A DNA stretch of 64,000 bases, from contig JAGPNK010000001.1 of assembly GCA_020746835.1 (NCBI GenBank), positions 4,278,001 through 4,342,000 of the forward strand. The letters are read 5' to 3'. Positions 22,302 to 33,542 of this stretch are shown piece after piece; position 1 is the stretch's first letter; each line of letters begins with the position of its first letter. This DNA comes from Stachybotrys elegans (Eukaryota; Ascomycota; Sordariomycetes; Hypocreales; Stachybotryaceae). A program made the translations under genes and the position numbers. Below the pieces are notes generated by a model, which saw only the letters and a program-made list of their open reading frames with translations, was not told the DNA's origin and made no database searches.

Positions 22302-25300
22302 ATGGCAGCGGCCCACACTGCCCAGGTTGGTGTTAGCGGCACCAGCACCTGCAGCAACAACCTGGACACCACAACAACGTCCGTGACCACGGCGCCTGCA
22401 ACTAATGCCTCCACATCAACAAGCGGCACCACTTCTGATTCCACTCCCACTCCCACTCCCACTTTCGCCAATCCGTCCATCACTGTCATATCCGACACCA
22501 ATCCCTCCCTCCCTGCCCGCGAAGAATTCACCCCTTCGTTCGGCTTGCATTCTCATCGCCAGAACCACAGCTCCTCCAAGTTGCCAGCCTTTCGCTTCGC
22601 CGACCTCAAGCACGGCGTATCCTCGCTGCCGCCCACGCACCAGCCGCTTCACCTCGTCCTCGCCCACCAGATACCCCCGTCTCCTGTCTCACCACCATCG
22701 GCGCCCGACGGGTCCTCAGGCCTAGAATCCGCTCTTGTTGCTGCACGAGAACCACTCTCGACAACTCATCGCGCCGACGACCAGGCTGCCACTGCATCTG
22801 GAACCCCGTCTGTATCCACGACTGCAGCCTCTACTGCAACTGTTCCGGTTGCTGCTACTCACGACTCACCGCCGCGTGTCTCGGCACAGCCACCGACACC
22901 ACCGCCGCCATCAAGCACAGGGACTTCCGCAGCCGCATCCGCATCGGCGTCGGCGTCTGCAGAGGCCCCCTCGAGCCGCCTCGAGCGATCCGCTTCGTAC
23001 CCGGAATCGTCTACGACGGTCGCCAGTCGCCCTGCCGCCTCGGCTATTTTGACTCAGAACCGTCGCATCCTCCCCAAGAGGACTTTCAGCGGCACCTTTA
23101 GGTCTGGGGCCCGAGCCCTTGCGCTCGACACACAACGCTCATACGTGGGGGATTCCTCCACTGCTGCACAGCCCTCTCCGGGCCAACGCGAGTTAATTCT
23201 CCCCAAGACGCTATCACAGTTTAGCCCCCCAGATGATAGACGAATGTCGTCACACCGTCCCCCGCCTGTCTCCTACAGAGCTCCGGCCAGCTCTTCGAGC
23301 GCTCAGCCCAGCCCAACAACTCCCGTCCGCGTCCCTCCTATTCGGGCATTTCGATCATCGGGCTCTCGCAAGAGTCTGGTCCTCGACATGAATTTTGCCC
23401 GCTCATTCGACGTCGGCGATGAAACTCCCGACCCTAATCACGATCGTGCTCTTCGAGCCCTGGAGGGGAGGCGCGACCCGGATGTCGTGCAGATGACCCC
23501 TCCTGTTTCTGCTCGACAAGATGCACCCGACGCCGACGACACGGGCGACGTGTTCCTCAAGATCGCCCGCGAAGAATCATCGCGGCGAATCTTTGACATG
23601 AACAATCTACCCGACACGTCCACTGCCGTGGTAAGTTACTCCTGCAACGACGCTTTGAATTGCTGCCTCGTTTTGGGACACAAGGCTTTATCTCCTCTTA
23701 TTTGTCTTATTTTCACTTGCGCAGCCTGTTCAAATCAATACCTCTTGAGGCTGTCTCCACTCGTTGATTTGTTGACTTCTCTTGATTCTCTTGCTAACCC
23801 TATCTACAGTCTCGAGTCAGATCGCAGCACCGACGGCCATTATCCACCAATGTCGCGACTTACCACCCAACTTCACCACCTAGACTCAGCCGCCGGCTCT
23901 CCGACCAGCAGGAAACTTCCCGGACCAGGCAATCGGAAGAGGAGCGGGCTACGGAAGTTTCGAGAATCACCAACTATCGCAGTCTGGCCAGGGAGAAAGC
24001 AGCTTCCATATTTCCTGGAGAGGATCTGATCCGCACAAGGCCCGTTGGCACCGGCTTGCGGACAACACCCTCGACCCCTCGAACTGCAGCGAGCTATGAC
24101 TTCAACCCGGAGCCTTTTGTCTACCAGCGACGACAGCCGTCCATCTCGGAGAGTAGTGCGCCTCCGCCGGCTCGGAGCTCGACATTCACATTTAGGTCTC
24201 CGATCTCGACAGTCAGCCAGAGCAAGGCCCACAGCTCTTCTCCTCTTGTTCGATCTTTCGAGCAAGGCCAAAGTCATAGTCATAGTCATAGTCAGAGCCA
24301 AAGTCAGAGCCAGAGTCAGGCGCCAGAGGCATCGGCTCCAGGCCTCGAGGGCACAGAATCAACAGCCTCGAACACGGCTCCATCCACCGTCTGGGACGAG
24401 CTGGATGATCTGAAGTCTCGTATCCACCGCCTCGAGTTGACTGGCAAGCTACCGGCCACCTCTGGAGCAGCCGTCTCGAGAATGACGGACGAGCGACCTC
24501 CTACAGCGACGACAACGGCCACAACCATGTCCTCATCGCCCAAGCGATCAGTGCCTGGAGCTGCCCAGGCTACGGAAGTCGCCAGCACCACGTCTTCCAG
24601 CCACCACCGGGAGGGGCACCCCATTCTGATGTCGGCCCTGGCCAAATCGAAACCTTTCCTCAATCCTGAGGTATACAGGGCTCTGGAGTCGGCGGCGCAT
24701 GACGCCATGGCACTTTCGTCGCTCATGGGAACACCAGGACAGCCCGGTCCCATTTCCAGCGGTGCCAGCGCCATCGGCTCGGGGACCAACATCACCGACC
24801 GCCAGCTTCGTCGTAAGGCCGATAGCGTTTGCCGAAGTCTGACTGAGCTTTGCGTTGCTCTTGGCGAGGACGTCACCAAGCAAGCCCCTCCACCTCCAGC
24901 ACAGCCTACGCAACCAAGCCTACCCCCTCCAGCGGACCCAGTTACGCCAACAGTGCCCAAGCCAATCAATACGGCTATCGCTCAGCGGCGTCAGAGTGTG
25001 ACTGGTGATTCGGAATTGGCCAAGGGTCTCCTTAGTCCCCGGGCGATCTCCAAGTTTGAGGAGCGAAGAAACAACCTCCTGAATGGTAGCGCGCTGACTA
25101 GTCCTCGCGTGATCAACACCAACTCGACTCCCGCTACACCCAACGACTCTAATTCCAACCGGAGATCATCTTTACTTGTGGCGCGCTCTCGCAGGGCAGG
25201 CACCGAGGAGCCCGAGGACGGCAGGAAATCATCTATCCTCAGGACACGCCGTGCGGGTACTGAAGAGCCCGACGAGGGGCGAAAAACGTCACTCTTGGTT

Positions 25301-25777
25301 CGTGGTCGCCGTGGGACCGTAGGTGAGGACGAGGACGATGTCAGATTCCGTACGCCATCCCGAGCCAACACAGAGGTGCACGGAATGCGCTCTGTAACTC
25401 GTGAATACTTCTCCCAGCCGCCGCCGGCTTTCTCTCAACAGCAAGCGCAGGCGCAGGCGCAGGCAGCCGAAGCGACGACCCAGGTTGCATCAACCATTCC
25501 CCGTCGTCGGTTTGCCTCCTCCAGCACATACACATCGCGGCTGGCTACCCCAGGCAGCAGCCTAGCTGCACCATCTCCAGCGCGAAGATATCTGGAGCGC
25601 TCTGTGGAGCGCTCCGTAGAGCGTGACTCTGGCAACACGGCCGACAGCGAGGATCGCACACTCCGAGCGGCTCCCAGCGGTATGCTCAGCAGAGCGGGCA
25701 GCCTGAACCGCAGGCAGAATCGCGACAGCACACTTACCACGGTATCGACGGCAGCCACAGCTGGCGGATACCGATGA
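22302..25777 (+). CDS. Large low-complexity Pezizomycotina protein, function unknown
   Basis: Predicted 1,098 residues from exons 22302-23630 and 23810-25777. The splice restores DTSTAVSRVRSQHRRPLS and the donor (GTAAGT), CTAAC branch and CAG acceptor are all standard. The protein is Ser/Thr/Pro-rich and mostly disordered. More structured islands are SSKLPAFRFADLKHGVSSLP, RILPKRTFSGTFRSGARAL, the helical segment TVWDELDDLKSRIHRLELTG (short coiled coil, about residue 590) and a conserved-looking block HPILMSALAKSKPFLNPEVY with LRRKADSVCRSLTELCVALG after it. Near residue 900 a basic/acidic unit RRAGTEEPEDGRKSS repeats about three times in degraded form. I recall similar proteins labelled 'LPXTG-motif domain protein', which is not a functional assignment. 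No signal peptide or membrane segment is seen. Possibly a cytoskeletal or polarity scaffold, but that is a guess. Confidence 0.75.
24271..24320 (+). repeat. In-frame hexanucleotide repeat encoding alternating Ser-His then Ser-Gln
   Basis: AGTCAT repeats followed by AGTCAG/AGCCAG repeats inside the coding exon, giving a run of SH dipeptides then SQ dipeptides. Likely length-polymorphic. Confidence 0.85.
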
Positions 25778-26557
25778 TTTCTGCCCTTATAAGGGCTGAC
25801 TGATGACTGTATTATACTTATACCACGTTGCTTCTTGCGCAGGCGTTTTGAAGTTTCTCTTTATTCCGAAACCCTGGCCACGATCGGTTCACGCACAATG
25901 GCAGCGGTTTGACGACTTATGACGGGACGAACCCAGTCCGTGTTCTTTGGCGAAAATGCCGTGTTCCCTAGTTCTGTGTACATAGTTTGCTTCAGCACCT
26001 TTACCCAGGGCGCACTCGGCTGTCCCGCCCACGGTTGGGACTAGGGAGGTAGAGTGTTTTTTTTTCTTGGTCTTATGGAGACAGGATTACAGCATCTGGC
26101 GGCCAAAAGCGCCGTAGTAGAGTTAGGATACAAGTAATGTATGATATGGTTCTGCCAATAACTGACTGGTACCATTTTGACGTAGATTTGTGGCGGTGCG
26201 GCTTGATGATTATTATTATTATTATTTATATTTTATTTGCATTTATTTATTTTGAGGAACCCAGGAACTTGAATGGGCTGGTGATTCCAGCTTCGGCCTT
26301 GTCCGAAAGTAAAGTGCCTACTTATTGTAAGTGGGTGGGTACTGAGTCACACCGAGCACAGCTCGAATTTGGCTGGCATGTTTGAAACCAGAGGAAGATT
26401 ATTCCCATCGCTACTTATAGCACGACTTGAGCCCCTTCCACGGACACGACATTCATCATTTTGCGTCACCATACAAGGGTCCAATCTCTCGCAAAGCACC
26501 CAGAAGCCTCAGAGCAGAGATATCAAGGCCTGCTTCTCATCTTTTGGCACAAGCGCA
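25778..26557. other. Intergenic with an (ATT)n microsatellite
   Basis: 3' flank of the preceding gene and promoter/leader of TPT1. About six ATT units lie at 26209-26226 and run into T/A-rich sequence. Nothing else recognised. Confidence 0.55.
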
Positions 26558-27555
26558 ATGTCGGCCGGAGGCGAAGGAGGAGCGGCCATGAGCGACCACA
26601 ACGACCTCACAGACAAGACGTATGAGAGACATGAAAGGGGAGGAGGACGACGCGGTGGCCGTGGGGGAAGAGGGGGCGGAAGAGGGGCCGGCCAGGACCG
26701 CACTGTGCAGGTGTCGCGAGCATTGTCGAAGCTGCTCAGACACCAGGCTGAGATGGTGGGCATCTCGCTAGATGATGGAGGCTTTGCGCGTCTCGACAAG
26801 GTGGTAAGTTTTTGGATTTGCCCAAGCCTGAAGCCTCCTCCAGCTGCACGCGCTGCATAGGGATTCATTGTTTCTCATACGGGTTGTATACGCAGCTGGC
26901 CCACGGCCCTATACGGTCTATGAAAGTCACCTTCGACGATGTCCAGTCCGTCGTAGCCGAGAACGACAAGCAGCGCTTCTCGATGAAGCCCAACCCCGAG
27001 ACAAACGCCTCGGGCTCACTGGACACCAAGGAGCCCTCGCACTGGCTGATCCGCGCCAACCAGGGCCACTCGATCAAGCTCGACTCGGCGGCGGTGCTGC
27101 AGCCCGTGACGCTCGAGGCGGGCAACGTGCCGGCGCGCGTCATCCACGGGACCTTCTTCGCGTCCTGGCCGGCCATCGTGGCGGCGGGCGGCCTCAAGCC
27201 CATGGGGCGCAACCACGTGCACTGCTCGGCGGGCGTGCCGGGCGAGGACGAGGGCGTCGTGAGCGGGATGCGGCGCGACGCGGAGCTCGTCGTCGAGATT
27301 GACGTCGAGGGGAGCCTGCGCGAGGGAGGGGTCAAGTGGTGGCGCAGCGACAACGACGTGCTGCTGACCGAGGGCGACGAGCAGGGCCTCGTGAGCTGCC
27401 GCTTCTTCAAGCTCGTCACGGGCAGGAGGATCGACGTCGGGGTGCTGTGGAGGGATGGCGAGAAGGTGGCCGATCTGCCGGCTGGGCTGAAGGTGAGGCC
27501 GCCGCCGGGCAAGGGGCACCGAGGCGGGAGAGGAGGGAGGAATAGAGGTTCGTAA
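26558..27555 (+). CDS. tpt1: tRNA 2'-phosphotransferase (Tpt1/KptA)
   Basis: Removes the splice-junction 2'-phosphate from ligated tRNA, transferring it to NAD+; last step of fungal tRNA splicing. Predicted 301 residues from exons 26558-26803 and 26896-27555, with the join giving RLDKVLAHGPIRSMKVTFDDV. Family motifs are LSKLLRHQA (Arg61-His62), LIRANQGHSIKL, RVIHGTFFASW, GRNHVHCS and MRRDAELVVEIDV. Start MSAGGEGG at 26558 is chosen; the frame stays open upstream but with poor coding character. Unusually, RGG/RG-rich tracts flank the catalytic core on both sides (residues 27-44 and the last 15). The gene converges with EFG1, with only 232 bp between stop codons. Confidence 0.95.
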
Positions 27556-27787
27556 GGGGGGCTCTCGGGCTATGACGTGTGTGTGCCCTATGCCATTGTG
27601 CACTGCATAGGTAGCCAAGACAAGAGCTGCCGTCGAGCATCTGCAGTTCATTGTTCTCGAGATTCAAGTCATCTATGTGTTGTGCCGTATAACTACCTAT
27701 CGAATGCCTGCCTACCATGGGGGTATCTGCCCAAATTCATGCAATCAACGCCACGTCCAGCTTTTCACATCCCGCCCCCCCTTCTCT

Positions 27788-28814
27788 TCAAAATTCCTCA
27801 AAGAAACCTCCCTCTTCATCATCGTCGCTGGCCTCCTTGGTCGCCATGGCCTCGCGCATGAGACGTCTCCTCTCACGGCGGTTCATGGGCAGCTTCCCGT
27901 TTGGCAACGTCTGCTTCGCTGCAGGCGTAGGCTGCTTGCCGCCTGCTGCTGATGCTGCTGCGACGGGCTGCTTGGGTTCGGGCTGACTGCGCTGCTTTTC
28001 GGCGGTCGTGTCGGACTTGGGCAGAGGAGCCTTATCGGCGGCGGGCTTGTTCTGTGCTGGACGGCGTGTCTTGTACTTGGCCGTAGCCGTGGCGCCGTCG
28101 GGGAACCTGCGCTCGCGAAGCATCACCAGGGCGCGAAGGCCTTCCTCCATCGTCTTCTCGACGACAGACCACATGGGCGGCCTTTCTGCCTTGAGCGCCG
28201 CCTTGGCGATGGAGCCCTCTCCGGTGCTCTCCTCGCTGGCGCTTTCGACCTTGGGGTTCTTGTACAGGCTCACGTAGGCCTCGGCGTGGGGGTGGTACAG
28301 GGTGTACGCCTCGTCGACCTCGGCAACGTGGAGCTCGCTCTTCAGCTTCTCTAGGTCGGCAGGGTCGCTGGTTTGCTCAATCTTGCGGCGCAGCTGCTTG
28401 ATGAGACGCATGGCTTTCCGGCGATCTGTAGGGAGCAATGTCAGAGGTAGACGTGGCAAAGGTGGTATGGGGGCACTGACCAAAGAAGCGAACCATGTGG
28501 TATTTTGAGATCATAGCACTGCGGTGTTTCTGGAAGGACTTGTCGTCGACCGTGGTCCTGAGCGCAGCCAGCTCTCTCTCCAGGTCGTTGCGGACATCGG
28601 CGGGGAGATCCGTATTCCGCTTGAAAAGTCGCTCTATGGTCCTTACACGCTTCTTAGAGTGATTGTAGCTGCCTTCGCTAGGTTTGTGCTTCCAATTGGT
28701 GCCAGATTTCCGCCTCTTGGATGCTCGCTCATCCCCATCGGCGTGCTGAGAGTCGGACGAGTCGTTGTCAGAGACCTCGGGATCGACGTTGTCGAAGGAC
28801 CGTTTGGAGCCCAT
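27788..28814 (-). CDS. efg1: rRNA-processing protein EFG1
   Basis: Nucleolar factor of the small-subunit processome needed for 18S rRNA maturation. Predicted 323 residues from exons 28814-28481 and 28425-27788 (56-nt intron), the join giving YHMVRFFDRRKAMRLIKQL. Family features: acidic/basic N-terminus starting MGSKRSFDN, the helical block KKRVRTIERLFKRN with ADVRNDLERELAAL, and DEAYTLYHPHAEAYVSLYK. The C-terminus is basic (MNRRERRRLMREAM), then ends in an acidic tail, SDDDEEGGFFEEF. Lys/Ala/Pro-rich low-complexity sequence separates the two. It is opposed tail-to-tail to TPT1, another RNA-processing gene. Confidence 0.93.
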
Positions 28815-29488
28815 GGTGAGGATTTCTGAGTATTGGCCAGGTATCTGAGCTCGGATGTAGCTATCGCTTCGGCAGTTGCCACGGCTCGGTTGTGCAAGGG
28901 AGGCTTTGGTTTGACGATGGCTTCACCTGTCAAGGAAATACCAGAAGGAAAATCAGATACATGCTGGCAGCCAAAAGTTTTAGTGGGGCAGGGCACTTAC
29001 GGGAAAAACTTGATGGCCGGCGCGCTTTTACCTCCTCGGCCAAAACAAGTTTAGCTTCTGGTGCAGAGAAGCAGACCAATCGTTGGCGGGGATCCTCGGT
29101 ATAGAACTCGCCCAGCCTAAGCACCTACTAACTTACCTACTTACCTTGCCTGTATTTCATTCATCTCATGAGCCTCATCTAGCATCAACACCATATAAAG
29201 AACCCGCAATATCTCTGATACTTGACAGTTCCTTCTCGTAAAGATATACACGCCGGGACATGCGGTTCACATGAGGAGTGGAGAATCGACAGATCAAGGC
29301 TCGTAGCCTGGTCAAACGTCAGATAAGGTTGTCCGTTCTTCAATCCATAGGCAGAGCGAGAATCACCACCGACACTCAAGACACCATCTTACGCTGGTAT
29401 ATTGATTACCGGCGAGGCCTCTGCACTTGGGCAAGGAATTGGCTTCCCAGTCGTCATTAGCCTTGCCATACCGGCTGGCTCGCCCCAA
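28815..29488. promoter_or_regulatory. Divergent promoter region between EFG1 and the Mio/Sea4 gene
   Basis: 674 bp shared by two leaders; includes TACTAACTTACCTACTTACCTTG-like short direct repeats around 29127-29148. No gene seen. Confidence 0.5.
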
Positions 29489-32400
29489 ATGGACCGTCCT
29501 GAGCCTGGACTTGTCAAATGGTCCTCTAATGCTAACGTCGACGCATTTGTCCACATCAGTCTCCAGCACCGCGTGGTTCAGCTCTACGAACCCACAGGCT
29601 ACGCGAGCAAAGGAAATTTTCAGTTCAAGAAGCTCAGCAGGCACGATGACTTCCCTCCACTTACAACCTACGACTGGTCGCCCACGCACTCGGGGCTGCT
29701 GGCCGTTGGCACCGGCTCTGGTATCGTGAACCTGCTAAGGATTGACGACCAATCTAACGGCTACATGGAACTGGGGCTTAAGATGTCGCGTACATGCCAA
29801 GCCGTTGCGTTCAACACCACGGGTCTCCTGGCTGTCGGTCTCGACCGAGTACGCATGGACCAGAGCTTGCATGTCTGGGATGTGGAACGACTATCCCGGC
29901 TTGATGACCAAACAAAGGGCTTCCCGTCCGATTCCCATGGCATATTGGAGCCAAGAAATCGGCTGGAACCCAGCGTGTCGGTCTCTAGCATCAAGTTCTT
30001 CGAAGACAGCCCTCAAACACTTGTTGCTGGCATCAGAGCTCAAGGCCTCCGCATACACGATCTCCGAGGTAAACATGCTTCTTACTCTGTATTTTGGCAG
30101 AAACTGATTCTCTTGAAGAGCCCGGCACTGCCATTTCGTTCCAGACGAAATGCAATAACAACCTCGCCATCGACTACGCAGATCAGAATTACTTTGCTTC
30201 GTCAGCCCTCGATCATCCTGGAGTCATGATCTGGGATCGGCGATGCACCTCGCGAGCTGTGGCCTCGCATGTCTATCTGCAGGCCATAGATGAGGATGAG
30301 CTCCCGTGGGGAGGCGCGCTGCGCCTTGACCGTGTCATTCAGACTGACTTGGATCCCTGGATGGCGGATTCCAAACACTCGTTAATCCGCTCCCTGCGAT
30401 ATTGTCGCGATCGTCGCGGACTTCTCGCCGTTCTGTCCCTAAGCGGACAACTGACTGTCCTCGACACTAACCGCGACATCCCCTCCTCTCCCGACAGCTC
30501 TTACGAAGGCCCTGAACTGCTACATGTCCAAAAGTCACACGAAATGGACTTGTCGTACAGAGACAGCTCCAAGAAGAATGACCGTATCGTGTCTTTTGAC
30601 TGGGTGACGCTACCTTCTGAATCTTTGAGCCCAAGGGTCCTTGTTCTCCGAGAGAATGGCGCCTTTGATATATTGGAGCAGCCTGCCAACACTGCCGACT
30701 ATGTCTACAAGCTTGTTCCCTGGCAAGCACCGCACAGGGGACTGGAAGGTTATAATCCACTCTGGAAGGGGACCGTTCGGGGCTGACATTTCTCTAGAGG
30801 GCGCACCGTACCATAGCCTGATGAAGTTTGAGGCACCACAATCTGCAGAGATCTTGGCCCCTTTGCTCGTCGAGCAAGCTCTATCACAGATGCCCATATT
30901 TGGGAACGGTAATGGCGACATTGACTCTGCTTTGAGCAAGCTGTTGAAGCTCAACACACCAGCAGCGGCAAAGGTCGAACATGTCGGCGCCGCGGACACG
31001 GCGTTGCCTGCCTCTTTCTACCAGTCCTCGACCATCGCTCGAAAGCTCAAGATTCTAAGAGCTTTCGTCAACAGCGAGTTTGACTCTACCGAGTCGATAA
31101 ACGAGAACCTAATGGACAGCATTGATGGCGACTTCAGCGCTCTCTCACTGGCAGGCAGGAACAATATCTCCTTGGCATCTAACAACCTGGGTTCATGCCA
31201 GGACTTTCATGAAGCCCTCCTAAGCACCTTGACCACGGCAGATGACTTGCCACCCGATGCGCATTGTGTCATCGACCACGCCATGATCTACCGCGCCAAG
31301 GAGCGATATCTGCTTGATCCAGCCACGAACAGAAACGTAACATCGGATGACGTCTGGACAAGATTCATCTGGGACTGGATCACTGGTGTGTGTCCCTTCG
31401 TTTGGCCTCATCACCTTCGCTGACGATCGATAAGACGCAGATGCTGCTGCCAAGGATGGAGGCATGGTTACTCTCAACGCAGACCTGAGCTTCCTCGGCG
31501 TGCATTCCATCTGGATGACTGACCTTGGTTCGTATCCCAGTTATATCTACCTGATCAGGCAAGACTGACCTTCTTCGAGGTCGTAACCCCAGCTCTCGCC
31601 TCAGTTCCGGAACTCCTCTGCCCGACGATGCACAATGGGAGCGCATACTCGGAGTGTACTGCAAGAAGCGCCGACTCCCCAAATTCGATGGCGTAGCCAC
31701 TCATAAACCCCACCACCGCCAGCTCTGCCTCGAGATCTGCACCTGGGGTGACCCAGACAAGTACGACCCGTACGGGCCGGATCAAGAAGACAACCTGGAT
31801 CTCCCCACCGCCGTGCACACCATGGCCGCCGCAAGAGTCCTCTTCAAAGGCAACACGAAGCAGGCCATCCACATACTCAAGACGGCCAGCACAGCGCACC
31901 CGGAACTCTTGTTCGTCTCCCTGGCCCTCCAGCTCATGGGCCGCGGCGGCACCAAGCAGAACAGCAAGGAGCGGCTCGACTTTGACGGCGCCGTGGCCTC
32001 CAAGACTGACCCCTACCTCCGCGCCATCTCCGCCATCATCGCCACGGGCGACTGGAGCGTCATCGCCAACCAGCGCTCCTTGCCGCTCGCCGACCGGGCG
32101 TACGTGGCGGTGCGCAACTTCAGCGATGAGGCCCTGACCGCCTGGCTGCGCGACGAAGTGGCCCTCGCCAGGATGACGGGCGACATCGAGGCCATCGTGC
32201 TCACGGGAATCACCGACGACCTGGTCGACGTCTTCGCGCAGTACGTCCAAAAGTTCAACGACTTCCAGACGGCCACCCTCGTCCTCTCCCTCAGCTACCC
32301 GCGCTACCTTGACGACATCCGCTGCCGCGCCTGGCGGAATGCCTACCGCGCCTACCTCCAGCGCCACAGGCTCTTCTTTCAGCGCACAAAGTTCGAGGTC

Positions 32401-32889
32401 GAGTCTACCAAGCGCTCCAAGCGTGATGGCATCCCCACGCTCAAGCCGCCTTCGCGGCAGATCGCCTTGCGCTGCGTATACTGCGACGCCGAGACCTCGC
32501 TCGCCCGCCACCAGCAGCACTCGGCCACCGCTGGCGGCGTTGGCGGCGGCGGCCCGGCGCCGCCGCCGACTGCATCTTCCGCCCTCGAGACGCGAAACCC
32601 CCTCCTCGCCACCAGCATCAATGCCGGCATCAGCTGCCCCAACTGCGGCCGCCACCTGCCCCGTTGCGTTGTCTGCCTCGAGGTCGTCGGCATCCCCCGC
32701 TCCGACAAGCCCGAGGACAAGGAGGAGACGAGGATGGCAGGCCGCTTCCCGACCTTCTGCCTGCGCTGCGAGCATGTTCTGCACCTGGACCACGCGCGCC
32801 AGTGGTTCGCTCGCCATACGGAATGCCCGGTGCCGGAGTGCCGCTGCCGTTGCAACTTTAGGGCAAACCCAGAGCTGGATTACCATTAG
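29489..32889 (+). CDS. sea4: SEA complex subunit Sea4 / Mio (GATOR2) homologue
   Basis: WD40 and zinc-ribbon protein of the vacuole-associated SEA complex that relays amino-acid status to TORC1. Predicted 1,064 residues from exons 29489-30068, 30119-30748, 30798-31385, 31441-31527 and 31580-32889. The N-terminal propeller includes TYDWSPTHSGLLAVGTGSG, AVAFNTTGLLAVGLDR and YFASSALDHPGVMIWDRR. The C-terminus has the Mio-type zinc module: CVYCDAE, CPNCGRHLPRCVVC, CLRCEHVLHLDHARQWF and CPVPECRCRCNF. Introns are 49-55 nt; the 49-nt one (30749-30797) starts with the unusual donor GTTATA but has a GCTGACA branch and restores HRGLEEGAPYHSLMKFEA. A Gly/Ala/Pro-rich insert of about 30 residues separates the first zinc-ligand pair from the rest. 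A 443-codon antisense frame over the last exon is a codon-bias shadow. Confidence 0.92.
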
Positions 32890-33542
32890 TAGGCGAGTCC
32901 TAGATCGGGTTGCTTGCTGGCGTGGGCGTATATGGGAGTATCTCAGTTCGACTGGCTTTGGGTGGATTAAGTTATCATGTTGATGTACTAATTTTTATAT
33001 TGAAGTATCTGATGGTGATATATGTTGCCTATCGCCCCAGGCTCTTTCATGCGCCATGCTATTTGTCTCTAGAATCCCATCTCACTAAACACCAGCCCAA
33101 AAATGGGGCGCCCACGTCAACTTCCCTCCACAGTCACTTTTCTATGGCTGTACTGCAGCAGTATATGCTGGCTGACCTTTGCCTTATTGTGAGGGAGGAT
33201 AGGACGAGAGTGGGCTAAAAGAGGAAAAAAACAAGACCCCAAAAGAAGAAGTAGACGAAAGAGTGTGAGGGAAGAGAGCAATATAGATCTTCCGTACTAG
33301 CTAGCCCACAAAAATTCCCGTCTTCAAGTTCATTGTCCCATATAACAAGTCATTGCACCTCGTCACTCCCGTAGCCTCTATCCCGACGCCATCGCAGCAG
33401 CTGGGACAGATGGTCATACGGAGGATATCATATCTTGGGCCTGGCGACAACGGGCATCGCCTTCGGCAGTGGGAAAAAGGAAGTTGGAGGATGAGGCGCA
33501 GGTCGTCCATGACACATTTCTTGTGCCGTTGCAAACGTCTCT
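32890..33542. other. Convergent 3' regions of Sea4 and PAS kinase
   Basis: 650 bp without coding character; presumably both 3' UTRs. No terminator motif I would name. Confidence 0.5.

Noticed and set aside
31555..32886. 443-codon antisense frame over the last Sea4 exon
   Set aside because: Shadow of a strongly G/C-ending sense frame; the sense strand carries the conserved zinc module.
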